Positions 29,301-37,756 of a stretch of DNA of 64,000 nt are shown piece after piece (within the stretch, counting starts at the first letter, position 1; each line of letters begins with the position of its first letter). Position numbers and translations under genes: made by a program. Under the pieces are notes generated by a model. That model did no database searches. It was given only the letters and a program-made list of their open reading frames with translations, and was not told the origin of the DNA. Origin of the DNA: Lutraria lutraria (lineage: Eukaryota; Mollusca; Bivalvia; Venerida; Mactridae); contig OZ026842.1 of assembly GCA_964023205.1 (NCBI GenBank), positions 33,058,992-33,122,991 on the forward strand, written 5' to 3'.

Positions 29301-32300
29301 ATTAAATTATTTTGATAAAATTATTTTTTTCCATTATTGCAGATTTTGATTTTCAGAACAAGCATACAATCTACTGTTAATAGTTTGGGTTGTGTAAACT
29401 GTAAACCAACAATTTTAATAATGGCCTGAGCATGAAAATTAAATAAATGGGTAAAATTTATTAACTTCTTGATGGTAAAATTGTAAACAAAAACTAGCAA
29501 GTCATGTGACAGAACAAAATCCAATTTTCATTAAAAATAATCTCTATAATCAGACTGAACTGTGTGACCTGGCTTGTTTAAAATCATGAAAATGTGAAAT
29601 ATTAGAGATATTTGAAGTCAGCTGACCACAAGAATGTGATAACAATGTCACACTACAGAGTGATAAAATGAACAAAGTCCTGTATAAGTCAGATACATAA
29701 AGAAACTGGTACAGCTGTTTACAGCCATGTAAACAAACCATGACTATAAATTACTATGACTAAATTTACTTTAGTTAGAGAGTGACACTGACATTCAACA
29801 TCTTCCCCTCAGAAAATAGGCTATAAATCCTCTCCCCCCCCCCCCCCCCCCCCCTATTTATATTACGAATATTCCCCAAATGAGCCTCTTTTATGTATTT
29901 TCCCCCATTTAATGTCTTCCCATTCTCCCCCCCCCCCTGTAAGTTATATTGTTTTGTACTAAGTATTATATATCATGCTATGCCCGAAGATTCAACCACA
30001 TGTTACATTACAATATAATTGTCAATATTTGTTCCTGATAAACCAATAGTAAATTTACAACCAAACTTGGGTATAATAATCTCAGTCCATCTTGTCTTAC
30101 GAGTGTCTAGAAGATGCTGATATTATAAGTTCCAAAGGTCCAAGTCTTCCCATGTTAATCAAGATGTTTTTGCCTAAACATAGAGAGCAGGCTGGCCATC
30201 ACATGGTTGTAATTCGATATTCAGATAACATAGAAATTCATAAGAAAGAACAAGATGTGGGAGGTTAACACTAGACTAAGGTCAATGACTGAATATCAAG
30301 GTACAGACTGATATAGCCACTTAATGTTATCATAACTGTCAAGATAAATAACCACTTAGTTATAGTTTTTTAGTATAAAACATAGAAATTCTCTGAAACT
30401 GCGTTTTATTGGTGTATTTTTGCCATGTGGCCTTGAATTACAACAAACACAGCAGAAATTGTATCCTGCATAATCTCATCTCACCTAATACAATTATGTA
30501 AACAGTTATACAAGATTAAGTAAGTACATCTCAAGGATGAAATATAAGATACAAACTCTGCAAACTGTAGGTTTTTCTCAGGATTTTGAGAACAATACCA
30601 TACCCTCAGGATTGGGTATCCTAGCACTATTTTGCCCAAACTTGGGGAAAAAATGTATGACTATAATTTTGTATTGTTTAACACAAACAACCATATTCTA
30701 TGATGGGAACTTTAAATCATTACAAGTCTACTACAGTGCAAGATCTCTTGTATTCATAGATTAAGATGGTTTTAAATGCCCATGCTCATCTATATTTTTT
30801 TAATTTTCAACGCAAATTTCGTCTGTGATTCCGGGAAAAAACATTATTTTCAATTGGGAATATGACCAAATATCATCAATAAAATCGAAAAAAAAATGAA
30901 TCAATTAATACCAAGAAAAACATCTTCCAGTAATATTACTTAATTACTGATTAAAAGTAAAATATATGAATTATACCAACAGCTACTAACTATTGGCATT
31001 TCTTATACAGTGACCTCAATAACTTGACTAAATTTAATACAGTCAACCCTGGTAACAAAGGCCTTCCTTGGGAAAGACAAACAAGGTCTTTATTGATATG
31101 TGGTCTTTATTGGAAGGTCAATTTGTTCCAAATAATAAATGACTGTTTTAAAAGAATGGCATTTATTCCAAGGGTGACCTTTTTTCAGATGTGGCTGCTA
31201 ACACAGGTTTTATAGTATGATTAATAATACCAACAATCACACTAGGAAAAGGCTGTATGCTTAATCATGTTATGAAAATAACAGATTACTAGGTAATGAT
31301 ACGACAAGCTGTTGCATCATGTAATTGAATAATGATGGCAATTGAGAAGAGTTATTGACCATTTGTACATTGACATGTTTGTCAGCAACATAGAATACCA
31401 AATACGAAAATACACAAGAAATATGAATTTATCATATTTTGAAAACAGATTTTAAAACCTATGCTTTTATTTTACAGACATTATTTTGTAGCTATTCAAA
31501 TTCAATATAAACTCAAGTTTATCAAATCACTAACACCTGAAACTAACACGTACAATAATTTTTGAATATAAATAAGTTTTCATGACCCTATGCAACTATT
31601 GGGATTCAGTTCACAACTACCTAACCCAAGCATTAAGTTAGTAACATAAATCAAACAAGGTTTCCATGGAAATCAACATAAGTTCTAGTACTACAGCTAA
31701 ATAAACCAATCATGGTGTACCAGCATTCACTGAAACCACCTTAAAATTCCCTAATAAAATAACCAAAAAAGTTACCTGGTAATTTCCAACTTGTATTCGT
31801 GGAGCATTCTCTCCTAATAAAGACTTCAAAGGCTTGGTGCCTGGAACTTTGGATATTGCAGATTCATTCATCGTCTTGGCTTCATCTTTCATGCTATCTG
31901 TAGGGGCAACGTAATACCGTTTTCTTTCATACTTTTGTGTCATAAAGTCTTTGACCTTTGACTCATCACGACCATCAGCTTGAAGACTTACCCTGTTGTC
32001 ATAGAGACCTAACCAGACTTTTCTACAATACTGAAAAATAAAAGCATGACAATATAATATAACTGCCCTTAGAGTTATTATGAAGACAAATAAAGGGTTT
32101 GTTAAATATTGCCAGCTTTCGTCCAATAATTATACATTAATGTGGAAAACTATTTAAAACCATGCACAGTAGACTAATAAAGATTTTGTTAGGTCATGTT
32201 TTATCATAAGTGTTTGTTTGTTTGTTTCATCTGATTTTATGCCCCATTTCTACAGTCAGAGTCATCTGAGGGGGACAGTTTACTTTTTTTTCAATGTAAA

Positions 32301-35300
32301 CATATCATATAAAATGGAGTAAACCCCCTGCCAGGGCCAATTTGATCCCAGGGCCATAATTTAATCAAACATGTTAGAGGACCACTGGACAATGCTATAT
32401 ATACTAAATATCTTAGTTCTATGTCTTGTGGTTTTGGACAAGAAGATTTTTTAAATTGTCCTGTTTAAATTACAATAAACCTGGGGCAGGGCAAATTTTT
32501 ACCCCAGGGCCATAACTTAGTAGAAGTCCACTACTGGCACTAGACAATGCTGCACACAAAATATCTAAACTCTAAGCCCAGTGGTTTTGGACAAGAAGAT
32601 TTTAAAAGTTTTTCTTACTGGTTGCCATCAACCAGAGTTTCCAATGAAATTAAATTCTTTTATCAACTTTGGTAGAGGTTCCTGCAAGGAGCATCGTTGA
32701 AATTGGCCAACTGGAGATGTTATTTAAAGCAATTGTTGACGCAGTCTGAAAGACAGACTGATGAACCACGGACAACACGCAATCACAATAGCTCACATTG
32801 CATTTATATTATAAGCACTTTGTGCTCTGGTGAGCTAAAAATGAAAAAAAAATATGTGCTAGGATTTTCATGAGTAGGTTGCAGCACTCCAAACAAACTT
32901 CATTTTATTTTCAGTCTAATGCCAAAAGATTAAAACATTTACTCACCTCATTTCCGTGACATTTAATAAATTCAATTTCATCAGTTGTAAAACTAGCCAT
33001 TGATATTGACTTCACCCTGTGTGGTGGGTTTAACCCTCGTCTGAAGATAAAACATAACAATACCATTAAATACCTAGATGTCCATTGGCCAAGGGCAACA
33101 TGTCAAGTCCAGCGTGTTGCCCAAACACATCATCTCATTGAAGTAAACATATAATAATGATGTATGCTTATTTATTTCAAAATCCTTCAATTCATACAGA
33201 AGGTACAGTCCGGAGAGGGAAAACACATTTGACCTCTGAGTGTGATCTAGATACCTGGATTTTGTGCATGACACATCCTCACGTTGTAGAGAACATCATT
33301 CTGTGCCAAGTAATTTCAAAATCCTTTAATACATACAGAAGACACAGCCTGGACAGGAAAAAATACATTTGACATTGACCTTGGAGCTACGACATATAGG
33401 TCTTGTGTGAGACACACAATGACTCATGGTGTTTAACAATTATGCCAATTCATTTTAAATATGTCAATTTTTTATGTAAATGTATATTGGAGATCTATAC
33501 AGTCTGGACAAGGTGTATAATTTATAGTTTTTTCTATAATACTCTATATTGACGTTTGACCTGTCAGAGTGACCTTGAACTTTCGAATACCGACCCGGGT
33601 CTTGTGCACGACACACTGCCTCTATGTGTTTAACAATTGTCCCAAGTTATTTTTAAAATATGTAAGCGCAAATATATATACAAATGCATAAGGTGATACG
33701 GCCCAGACAAGGTCTATAATATTCTTTTTTGACATCTAAGTGTAACCTTGAACTTTAGCCTACAGATCAGGGTCTTGAGCTATGGACCTGGGCCTTGTCA
33801 GTTGTGCAATGCACACCTTCCCATTGCATTTAACAAATCATGCCAAGTTTGTTATAATATGTCAATGCATAAAGGAGATACAGCCCGGACCAGGTAAATC
33901 CGGACGGACTATGAGGTCAGGTCTAGTGAAATTTCAGGATGACAAGATCACTAGTCTAGCTGTCAAAAAGGTTAATTAATGCCGTACCCTGGATTTCATG
34001 TTTCAACATGCCACTTGCTATAATCATCTCTGATAAACAATTTCAGTTTGTCCTGAATTTGATTGTTCTTAGCCATAGATTGGAAAATTGGATTTCTTCA
34101 CCAATGTATGAGACAAACCAAATTTTGGACGTAAAAACATGCATCTTATACACAAATGATAACTGATGTCGGTACCCAAAACTATATGTTTCAAAATCTG
34201 GACTTAGAAATACTTCAATAAAGTTTCATTCATTTGCAAAGAAGTTGACAAAACCTTTAAATACTATAGACAACTTCATGGTCATAAATGAACAATTCCA
34301 ATTTGTCAAAGAAGCCATTTTGAATAAGTTTAAATGACACAAATGGCTCAAGGTTATAAAATGTCCCAATAGATTGTGGTATAAAAAAGTAAGGCCCAAA
34401 ATCACACAGATAGATGATTGATTATAAATTTACTATTTAGTCTTATGTCTTCAGGAGGACTTAGCCAAGCAAAGTGTGACCAAAACCAAAAACCAAATTA
34501 ATGTAAAGTAAAAATGTCAATATATATCCAGAATTACAGGGGTCGGCCTGTGACTTCTCCCTAATCTCAATTCAGGGAGAAGTGGGGCCACTTTTGGGAG
34601 AATTGGGTAGTTGCATGGCAGAAGTTATGAATGCGTTACTTTTTACTACATGTATATATTCCCCCTTTGTTATCATAATGACATAAAAGAAAATTGAAGC
34701 TTATTTATTCAGACATGTCATACAAAATTAAAGATTCAGGAATTTACGTGACTCATATTTCTGTGTTAAAACGTGAAAAAGTCTACCTAAGACAGGTAAA
34801 ATGTCCAAATCGAATTCTGTGCAGACTTTCCGGAAAATGAACCTAAGTTTTCAAAGTAAGGGAGATCACGGCATGGATTTGACAAGCTACTTTCTGTTTG
34901 CTTTATAATATAAATGATGAATAAATCATGTGTCAATGTCGCATGTTTTCACAAATAAATAAAATTAAATTTCCAAGTGGAAACAATTTTCATAAATCAA
35001 ACTAAATCTTTATTTTTTATTTGCCGGGAACACCTACTGACCAATTTTTGATTTCCCGAAAATTAGCAACTTTCACTTTACTAATATAAATTTATAAAGT
35101 CGAAACATCACAAATCGCCCAGTATTTACTAAGTGGCTAAGTGATTTCAGAATCACATGTTTTCACTTTGGAGAAGCAGTTTTAATTACAGATGGCTTAT
35201 ATCAATTAATTCTTCGCAGTTTGAAAAACTTCCCTGTCACTTATTCAACTTGTGAACAGGTCGTCTCTCGGTTTGTTGCGTCTAAATCAATGACATAAAC

Positions 35301-36382
35301 CAAAATTGGAACAAAAAAGATAAAAGTACATGCCCGTCTACTTAATATAGATGTCAGTTACATCAATTAGACCAGCTATCTATATTGTTAAAACCTTTGT
35401 TTTCACATCAAGCCTGGTATTTAACACCATTTTTCAACAAATATTCAGTTATAAATATACAGCAGACACTTATATATATCAATATATCCCATGTATGACA
35501 ATGCTCCAGAGTCAGCCTAACCTAACCAGTTTTCCTGGACTGTATTCCAACCAGTACCAACCTACCAGACTAACATACCCTTCAACACGAAACTGGCAAC
35601 TTCACAATCACATAAATTTGGAAGAAAATCGATATTGTTGTCAAATTTTCAAGCAGGGCTTTTTTCACAGGTGGGGAAGGGGTCTTTTCCTGAGGTTTGG
35701 GGAAAATTAATGCATTTTTTTTGCAAAAGGGGAAGAAAAACCTAGATGTTAATTGAATTTTAGGGAAAAACTGCATGTTTTTAAAGAATTTTCCTGAGGG
35801 GAAGGTGCTAGTGTCAACGTCACCTGCTATTTTAGAACGGAAAAAAGCCCTGTCAAGAAACTTTCAAAGGGTGTGACCTCTGATAGCAGGGAATTGAACT
35901 CGGATCTCCGGTTTACAAATCCAGTGCACTAACTGCAAAATGAGATTGGTACATTTACTTGGAAGATGATAAAATTATAAATTCACTATCAACAAAATTG
36001 TACAACCTCTCAAAAGGCAGTCTGTGAGTTAACATATCAACACTCAACTGCACTAGTATCTACAAATACCACCGCATACGTTAGTTTCTGGATGAAACGG
36101 GTTTTCTAATTGTACGATTAACCGTCACGTTTAACGTTTTGTCTCATAAATGAATCTTTAAACCGACCGAATGTCAAATTCCGGAAAGTGAATATAATTT
36201 CGGATAACAAATTCGACTTACAACAAACCACTGCATGCTGTGCAAACGTATGATCCAATTGTCATGTTAATGTATGTTGGTCCTCTCTGGTGGCAATCGA
36301 AACACTGCTTATTGTGAGCTAAGGCCACCATTTCTCGTAATATTTTGAGGTGTTTCTCATCTTGCTTCTTTTTGGACGCCAT
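11319..36382 (-). CDS. AGFG1: AGFG1 orthologue: ArfGAP domain and FG-repeat protein (whole gene, 10 coding exons)
   Basis: Joined exons on the minus strand: 36382-36222, 33040-32947, 32030-31776, 28541-27873, 24181-24016, 23353-23282, 22153-21974, 19311-19072, 13307-12697, 11381-11319. All introns are GT-AG and phases match throughout; the total is 2511 nt (836 aa). Residues 1-85 are an ArfGAP-type zinc finger: C27-x2-C30-x16-C47-x2-C50, followed by R55 where ArfGAPs carry the arginine finger. The middle holds NPF and DLF motifs, then DKY-type, GW-rich and FG/GFG-rich exons, and the protein ends in TNPFL. In the family, NPF motifs bind EH-domain proteins such as EPS15, and the FG repeats resemble nucleoporins; AGFG1 acts as a clathrin-coat adaptor. 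Vertebrate AGFG1 is about 560 aa; this one is longer because of exon 4. Identity rests on near-identical zinc-finger blocks and the NPF terminus. Confidence 0.93.
11602..11754. mobile_element. MITE, CAGTCAAACC family
   Basis: Left end CAGTCAAACC, right end reverse-complementing to CAGTTAAACATATG, with internal ATGGCCTTTAT and TTATTCACAGGGTGGCTGC as in the 15.8-kb copy. TA precedes it; CA follows, a decayed target duplication. It sits 221 bp beyond the acceptor of the last exon, in intron 9. Confidence 0.7.
12697..13307 (-). CDS. AGFG1: AGFG1 exon 9 (FG repeats)
   Basis: 203 codons plus two bases. Contains SNPFGG, ANPFGS and ANPFM, and a dense run of GFGQFG, GFGAFG and GFGG repeats with Gln tracts, resembling FG nucleoporins. 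The acceptor is GTGTTTCAG. The donor ATG|GTTGGT is weak, but it is the only one that gives the phase needed for the last exon. Confidence 0.9.
13617..13811. mobile_element. MITE, CAGGGCTTTTTTC family
   Basis: 195 bp with inverted ends CAGGGCTTTTTTTC and CAGGGCTTTTTTC. Flanks are CAATG and TAATG, close to a 5-bp target duplication. The interior (CTTCCCCTCA, AAGACCCCTTCCCC) matches the inverted copy at 35654-35852. In AGFG1 intron 8. Confidence 0.75.
15821..16005. mobile_element. MITE, CAGTCAAACC family (best-preserved copy)
   Basis: 185 bp with inverted ends CAGTCAAACCTGTGAA and CAGTCAAATTTGTGTT, flanked by TA on both sides. TA duplication and CAGT ends point to a Tc1/mariner/pogo-type transposase as mobiliser (inference). 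Lies in AGFG1 intron 8. Confidence 0.75.
17558..17752. mobile_element. MITE, CAGTCAAACC family
   Basis: 195 bp with ends CAGTCAATCCTTG and, reverse-complemented, CAGTCAAGCCTGTG, flanked by TA on both sides. The interior has diverged from the other copies. Confidence 0.65.
19072..19311 (-). CDS. AGFG1: AGFG1 exon 8 (Gly-Trp-rich)
   Basis: 80 codons, phase 1 to phase 1, rich in Gly, Ser and Trp, with repeated GLNWG / GLGWGG / ASWGG motifs. The acceptor is ATATTTCAG and the donor AACG|GTAGGC. I do not recall this Trp-rich block in vertebrate AGFG1, so it may be lineage-specific. Confidence 0.85.
19318..19700. repeat. minisatellite of about 42 bp with GTTACCATGGAAAC core
   Basis: About nine diverged units, each starting near GTTACCATGGAAACAG followed by TTGCTATGAA and an A-rich part. 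It begins just past the exon 8 acceptor (7 bp into intron 7) and runs to the LINE junction. The core resembles an RFX X-box half palindrome (GTTNCCATGGNAAC). Confidence 0.8.
19701..21840 (+). mobile_element. 5'-truncated non-LTR retrotransposon (LINE)
   Basis: Inserted in AGFG1 intron 7, antisense to the gene. It has no endonuclease region, an open RT frame and a short A/T-rich 3' region ending in AATAAACTATTGATTGATTGATTGA, a tetranucleotide tail typical of many LINEs. The 5' end abuts the minisatellite at about 19700. A target-site duplication could not be identified with confidence. Confidence 0.85.
19706..21487 (+). CDS. LINE reverse transcriptase, N-terminally truncated but uninterrupted
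   Basis: 593 codons without a stop; no ATG at the start, because the element is truncated (first codon TTG). Visible RT motifs: NYRGIALLDIFSK (about 19-31), SQSGFREGYSTID (54-66), FVDFHKTFD (90-98, first catalytic Asp D92), GLRQGCNLSPILF (147-159), LLFADDVAL (190-198, catalytic D194/D195), then the thumb. Near the C-terminus is CX2CX8HX4C (CKFC...H...C), a zinc-knuckle-like motif common in LINE ORF2 proteins. The unbroken frame over 1.8 kb suggests a young insertion or an active master copy elsewhere. Clade not assigned; it could belong to the I or Jockey/CR1 groups. Confidence 0.85.
   Translation: MHSILVPIHKKGDVNCPDNYRGIALLDIFSKIYISILNKRVTIFTKIFDTISESQSGFREGYSTIDNAFVLQSVASKLLCMKHKKLYVAFVDFHKTFDSVNRTKVYNKLYASNIRDKLLKAIESIYKSVKMSVKCRSGLTSFSSSVGLRQGCNLSPILFSLYINDLVDEISTTGTHGIQLSPSLVEIFSLLFADDVALMSDTIGGLQKQLNALNKFCVESLLIVNLKKTKVLVFRKGGRLSKKEKWYYNRKCLDCVSGFTYVGIYFSQSLSMYKMAEQNALKAKKVLNTLLKDLLKLPALSSRTFFKIFDTKVSPILLYGCELWGIDKMIQIENIHIYACKRFLNASQHACNVVIMGDLGRYPLQIATSKRCIKYWFRILECKPDRHIRLCYEMLKLYDSLGYVNWVTNIRLNLFRNGFGFVWDSQYVADKKIFLYQYTQRLKDQYLQIWRQDCISNSKLSSFYIHYKKDFGLESYVDCIDLLKYKRYITNYRASSHCLMIEVGRHQGIPRNQRFCKFCRSTIEDEYHFVLICPLYFTIRKKYIPNKFTIHPSFIKFISLMVSKNEILIRNLSMYLVNAYTERNNYIKNLSNL
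21974..22153 (-). CDS. AGFG1: AGFG1 exon 7
   Basis: 60 codons, phase 1 to phase 1. A proline/alanine-rich region is followed by DKYSNLSDLFST, equivalent to the DKYAAL-type motif of vertebrate AGFG1. The acceptor is ATTGGCAG; a MITE begins just upstream of it in the intron. The donor is TCAG|GTCAGT. Confidence 0.9.
22174..22355. mobile_element. MITE, CAGTCAAACC family, beside the exon 7 acceptor
   Basis: 182 bp with near-perfect inverted ends CAGTGAAACCTGTGTAAAC and CAGTGAAACCTGTGAACAA, flanked by TA on both sides. Its left edge is 20 bases upstream (minus-strand sense) of the first base of AGFG1 exon 7, so branch-point sequence of that intron probably lies in the MITE. Confidence 0.8.
22360..23275. 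repeat. dispersed repeat remnants in AGFG1 intron 6
   Basis: Two related blocks (about 22640-22800 and 22800-23020) share TAATTTAGTCAAAATGCATGA-like and ATCAAGTTTCA-like segments, suggesting an old tandem or composite repeat. The second ends in GACGGACATTTGGATGGACA. No coding content. Confidence 0.4.
23282..23353 (-). CDS. AGFG1: AGFG1 exon 6
   Basis: 24 codons, phase 1 to phase 1. Encodes GGFADFGNFGNTATS, the ADF/NFG block typical of AGFG proteins. The acceptor is TATCTGTAG and the donor AGTG|GTAAGT. Confidence 0.88.
24016..24181 (-). CDS. AGFG1: AGFG1 exon 5
   Basis: Encodes a proline/serine-rich stretch and MDLLGDLGGDPFASS, matching the family's DLL-SDLGSD-F block; DPF is an AP-2 appendage-type motif. 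The acceptor is TAATTACAG and the donor GGAG|GTAGAT in phase 1. Confidence 0.88.
25651..25710 (-). CDS. AGFG1: candidate alternative first exon of AGFG1
   Basis: 20 codons starting at ATG 25710 and ending at CAG|GTAAGT, a perfect donor in phase 0, which is the phase needed to splice to exon 5. The peptide reads MSVELMQYLNKRSDVAYGKQ. A TAA lies in frame 18 bases upstream of the ATG, so it cannot be an internal exon read in this frame. If used, it gives a 463-residue protein lacking the ArfGAP finger and the DLF repeats. There is no transcript evidence; a chance ATG-plus-donor remains possible. Confidence 0.5.
26707..26826. mobile_element. fold-back element with CCTGTATTCATAAAGCTCC ends
   Basis: 120 bp; arms 26707-26728 and 26806-26826 are nearly perfect inverted copies. 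The interior also self-pairs around ATCTAAGG and CTCCTCA. In AGFG1 intron 4 only if the alternative first exon is ignored; it lies upstream of that exon. Confidence 0.75.
27260..27370 (-). mobile_element. SINE family B fragment
   Basis: The minus strand carries GGTTAGTACTGGAACAGAAT and GCAGAGAAGTGGGCATTAAC, the same 3' region as the element at 3675-3910. Confidence 0.5.
27460..27535. repeat. 28-bp inverted repeat with 20-bp loop
   Basis: Arms 27460-27487 and 27508-27535 match at 24 of 28 positions. The loop is A-rich. It is probably a short fold-back transposon, in AGFG1 intron 4. Confidence 0.7.
27873..28541 (-). CDS. AGFG1: AGFG1 exon 4: long exon with 13-residue DLF repeats
   Basis: 223 codons, phase 0 at both ends, so skipping it would keep the frame. 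It opens with DEEIRITANPFEERP, has a second NPF (ESNPFGE), then about 8.5 tandem copies of a 13-residue unit such as GDLFGNNPSTGNT, alternating with GDLFANNQSTGNT. The acceptor (TGCTTTAG) is clear. The donor is inferred as GATGAG|GTTGTA, a weak site chosen because it is in phase; other in-phase GTs lie close by, so the 3' edge is uncertain. I know no matching exon in vertebrate AGFG1. Confidence 0.72.
27905..28250 (-). repeat. 39-bp coding minisatellite inside AGFG1 exon 4
   Basis: About 8.5 copies of a 39-bp unit. Two variant types occur (GNNPSTGNT type and ANNQSTGNT type) in the order A-B-B-A-B'-A-B-B in translation direction. This suggests duplication of blocks of several units rather than single-unit slippage alone. 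Because 39 is a multiple of three, copy-number changes keep the reading frame. Confidence 0.9.
28715..28895 (+). mobile_element. tRNA-derived SINE (family A)
   Basis: The head contains TAGTAATCACTAGCC and GTGTGAATCCCAGG (B box); the middle has TTTCTACCCAGGTATG; the tail is GAGCCTGGCTGTTGGTGC followed by GTCCAGTGAAAAAAAAG. In AGFG1 intron 3, close to exon 4. Confidence 0.7.
29792..29945. mobile_element. possible decayed relative of the CAGGGCTTTTTTC MITE
   Basis: Contains ATCTTCCCCTCAGAAAAT and GTATTTTCCCCCATTTAATG, like the interior of the two full copies, but the ends are gone. A run of 21 C (29834-29854) and a shorter C run near 29930 have expanded within it. Low certainty. Confidence 0.3.
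31040..31215. mobile_element. MITE, CAGTCAAACC family
   Basis: 176 bp with left end CAGTCAACCCTGGTAACAAA and interior TGGTCTTTATT and GTGGCTGCTAACACAGG shared with other copies. The right terminus has mutated to TATAG but is still followed by TA. In AGFG1 intron 3. Confidence 0.7.
31776..32030 (-). CDS. AGFG1: AGFG1 exon 3 (end of ArfGAP domain)
   Basis: 85 codons, phase 0 at both ends. Encodes CRKVWLGLYD, a KVKDFMTQKYERKRYYV block (last ArfGAP helices) and PLKSLLGENAP, all typical of AGFG proteins. The acceptor is TTTTTCAG and the donor CAG|GTAACT. Confidence 0.92.
32220..32860. repeat. degenerate dispersed repeat in AGFG1 intron 2-3 area
   Basis: Two internal segments share GGTTTTGGACAAGAAGATTTT (about 32432 and 32582), so the block has an internal duplication. 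It ends with CAATAGCTCACATTG ... CTCTGGTGAGCTAAAAATG, a CTCAC/GTGAG pair also hinted at near 6700. Lies within intron 2. No coding content. Confidence 0.45.
32947..33040 (-). CDS. AGFG1: AGFG1 exon 2 (ArfGAP domain)
   Basis: Encodes RGLNPPHRVKSISM and then an acidic helix ending HGNE. The acceptor is TCTTCAG and the donor GAG|GTGAGT. The first base completes the Leu codon begun in exon 1, and the exon ends in phase 0. Confidence 0.93.
33155..33960. repeat. tandem repeat, about five units of 140-210 bp
   Basis: Diverged units each contain GACCT-GAGTGTGACCTTGAAC-like, GGTCTTGTGCACGACACAC-like, TTTAACAATTGTGCCAAG-like and ACAGCCCGGACAAGG-like blocks, near 33180, 33310, 33480, 33690 and 33880. 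In AGFG1 intron 1. Confidence 0.7.
35510..35650 (+). mobile_element. SINE family B fragment
   Basis: Reads CCTAACCAGTTTTCCTGGAC and TATTCCAACCAGTACCAACC, the diverged inverted form of the 3' region seen at 3.7 and 27.3 kb. It is followed at once by the CAGGGC MITE; a tRNA-like GAATTGAACTCGGATC at 35890 may be its other end, split by the MITE. Confidence 0.5.
35654..35852. mobile_element. MITE, CAGGGCTTTTTTC family
   Basis: 199 bp, opposite orientation to the 13.6-kb copy and alignable end to end with it. It is flanked by a perfect 5-bp direct repeat, TCAAG. In AGFG1 intron 1. Confidence 0.8.
36222..36382 (-). CDS. AGFG1: AGFG1 exon 1 (zinc finger half of ArfGAP domain)
   Basis: Starts at ATG 36382 and encodes a lysine-rich start (MASKKKQDEKHL), then CFDC and CTAC, the four zinc ligands. 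It ends after two bases of codon 54 at a GTAAGT donor (36221-36216). This ATG is chosen because the N-terminal residues align with vertebrate AGFG1. Confidence 0.93.
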
Positions 36383-36405
36383 TTTGCTTCTAATAATCCG
36401 CCTTT

Positions 36406-36422
36406 ACCGGAAATTACGTAAT
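36406..36422 (-). promoter_or_regulatory. ETS-like and bZIP-like sites upstream of AGFG1 start
   Basis: 24-40 bases upstream of the ATG on the minus strand, a perfect ATTACGTAAT palindrome (C/EBP or PAR-bZIP type) overlaps TTTCCGGT, an ETS-type core. Together with locally raised CpG this fits a TATA-less promoter, but no transcription start is known. Confidence 0.3.
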
Positions 36423-37740
36423 GAAGGATATGTCTGAAAGGCGAAATGACTTTTTGTGCGAAAATGATCACGCGATTGCGGCTTTGGCTCGTTTCTTGAA
36501 CTTCTTAATACCAGGGATGCTGTAGAATCACTGGAAATATCTTTATGCTGAATTATTCAGATACATTCTACAATAATTTTGGTCGCTCATATTATTGAGA
36601 ATATAGAGTTTACTATTCAAATGTAACGAGAGGGAAAATATCCACAATCAAATTATATAGGCCATAACATAACCTAGTTCGAAATAAAGGTATCATATGA
36701 ATATTTGAACAGCACTAGATATTGAACTTTTTTTGAAATTGAATTTTATGTACATTCATAAGTTATGAATGTTATACATATACACTAGGCCTATGTGTTG
36801 TAGGCCAAATATTTTCGGACAAAGGTCATAACCTGGATATAATTAAATATATTATAACTTCTTCTTCTTCTACCAGAGTAAGGGTAGAAATCCTATATTG
36901 GATTGTCTAGTACCCTGTGATAACGCATGTGCGACACAACTTGCAGTAAAGAAATTGAACATAATGTAGAGTGATCGTTACTATTATTTGTTGAATAGAC
37001 TAAAATCTACAATCTCTTTGCAATTACAATATACTACACATATAAATTAATTGCCGTCCGTCCAATACTTAGACATTGGTCTTTTTTATTTCGTCTTGTT
37101 GACCATTTTAGTTATGGAATACATACATCTTGAAAGGTAAATTTGACAAGCATTGGTTGAAGATATTTATATATTTGTTCTGATAATTCTAAATATAGGA
37201 TATTGAACGAGTGACTTTGACGATAAACTACAATGTTATGCATACATCATCGTCAAATACCTTCGACTACAATGATTATGAAACAGCTAGATACATTATT
37301 TCTAAGTACTGTCGACTATGGATGTGACACGATAGCGCTAGTTTAGTCATTTTTACGGACCAGTGATGAAATAAATAGGACAAAGGGCGATAAACACGAC
37401 ACAATTAAACAAGCACTGAACGTGGTCAATAGTCGTATATTATACGTACGTTGGCATTGTTAAATCAAAGCGCTGACGGTTTTGCTGTTGTTCTGAACGA
37501 CAAAGCAATCAAAATCAAAATGAGGTGTTGGTCTGATCGAGTTTTAGAACTGAACGATAGTTCAGCTTTCAGTAACCTTTCAACAGCCTACACAGACCAA
37601 ATTAATATGCTTTTCTACACCCGCCATGCAATAGTTAAAGTTCCGTGTGCTTTCAGTACTTTGATTTATGTTTCCCACATCTGACCACCCAAAGTGGTTC
37701 AGCAATTAGCATATACAGCACTTGAATTATGACGTCATCA
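36423..37740. other. intergenic DNA upstream of AGFG1
   Basis: No supported gene. The segment 37078-37275 shares two blocks with 61318-61735: a 40-bp stretch with TCGTCTTGTTGACCATTTTA and a hairpin with TTTGACGAT stems. Confidence 0.4.
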
Positions 37741-37756
37741 TTCCTTGAATTGGGCG

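Noticed and set aside
31024..31215. 63-codon + strand frame
   Set aside because: Lies almost wholly within a MITE copy.
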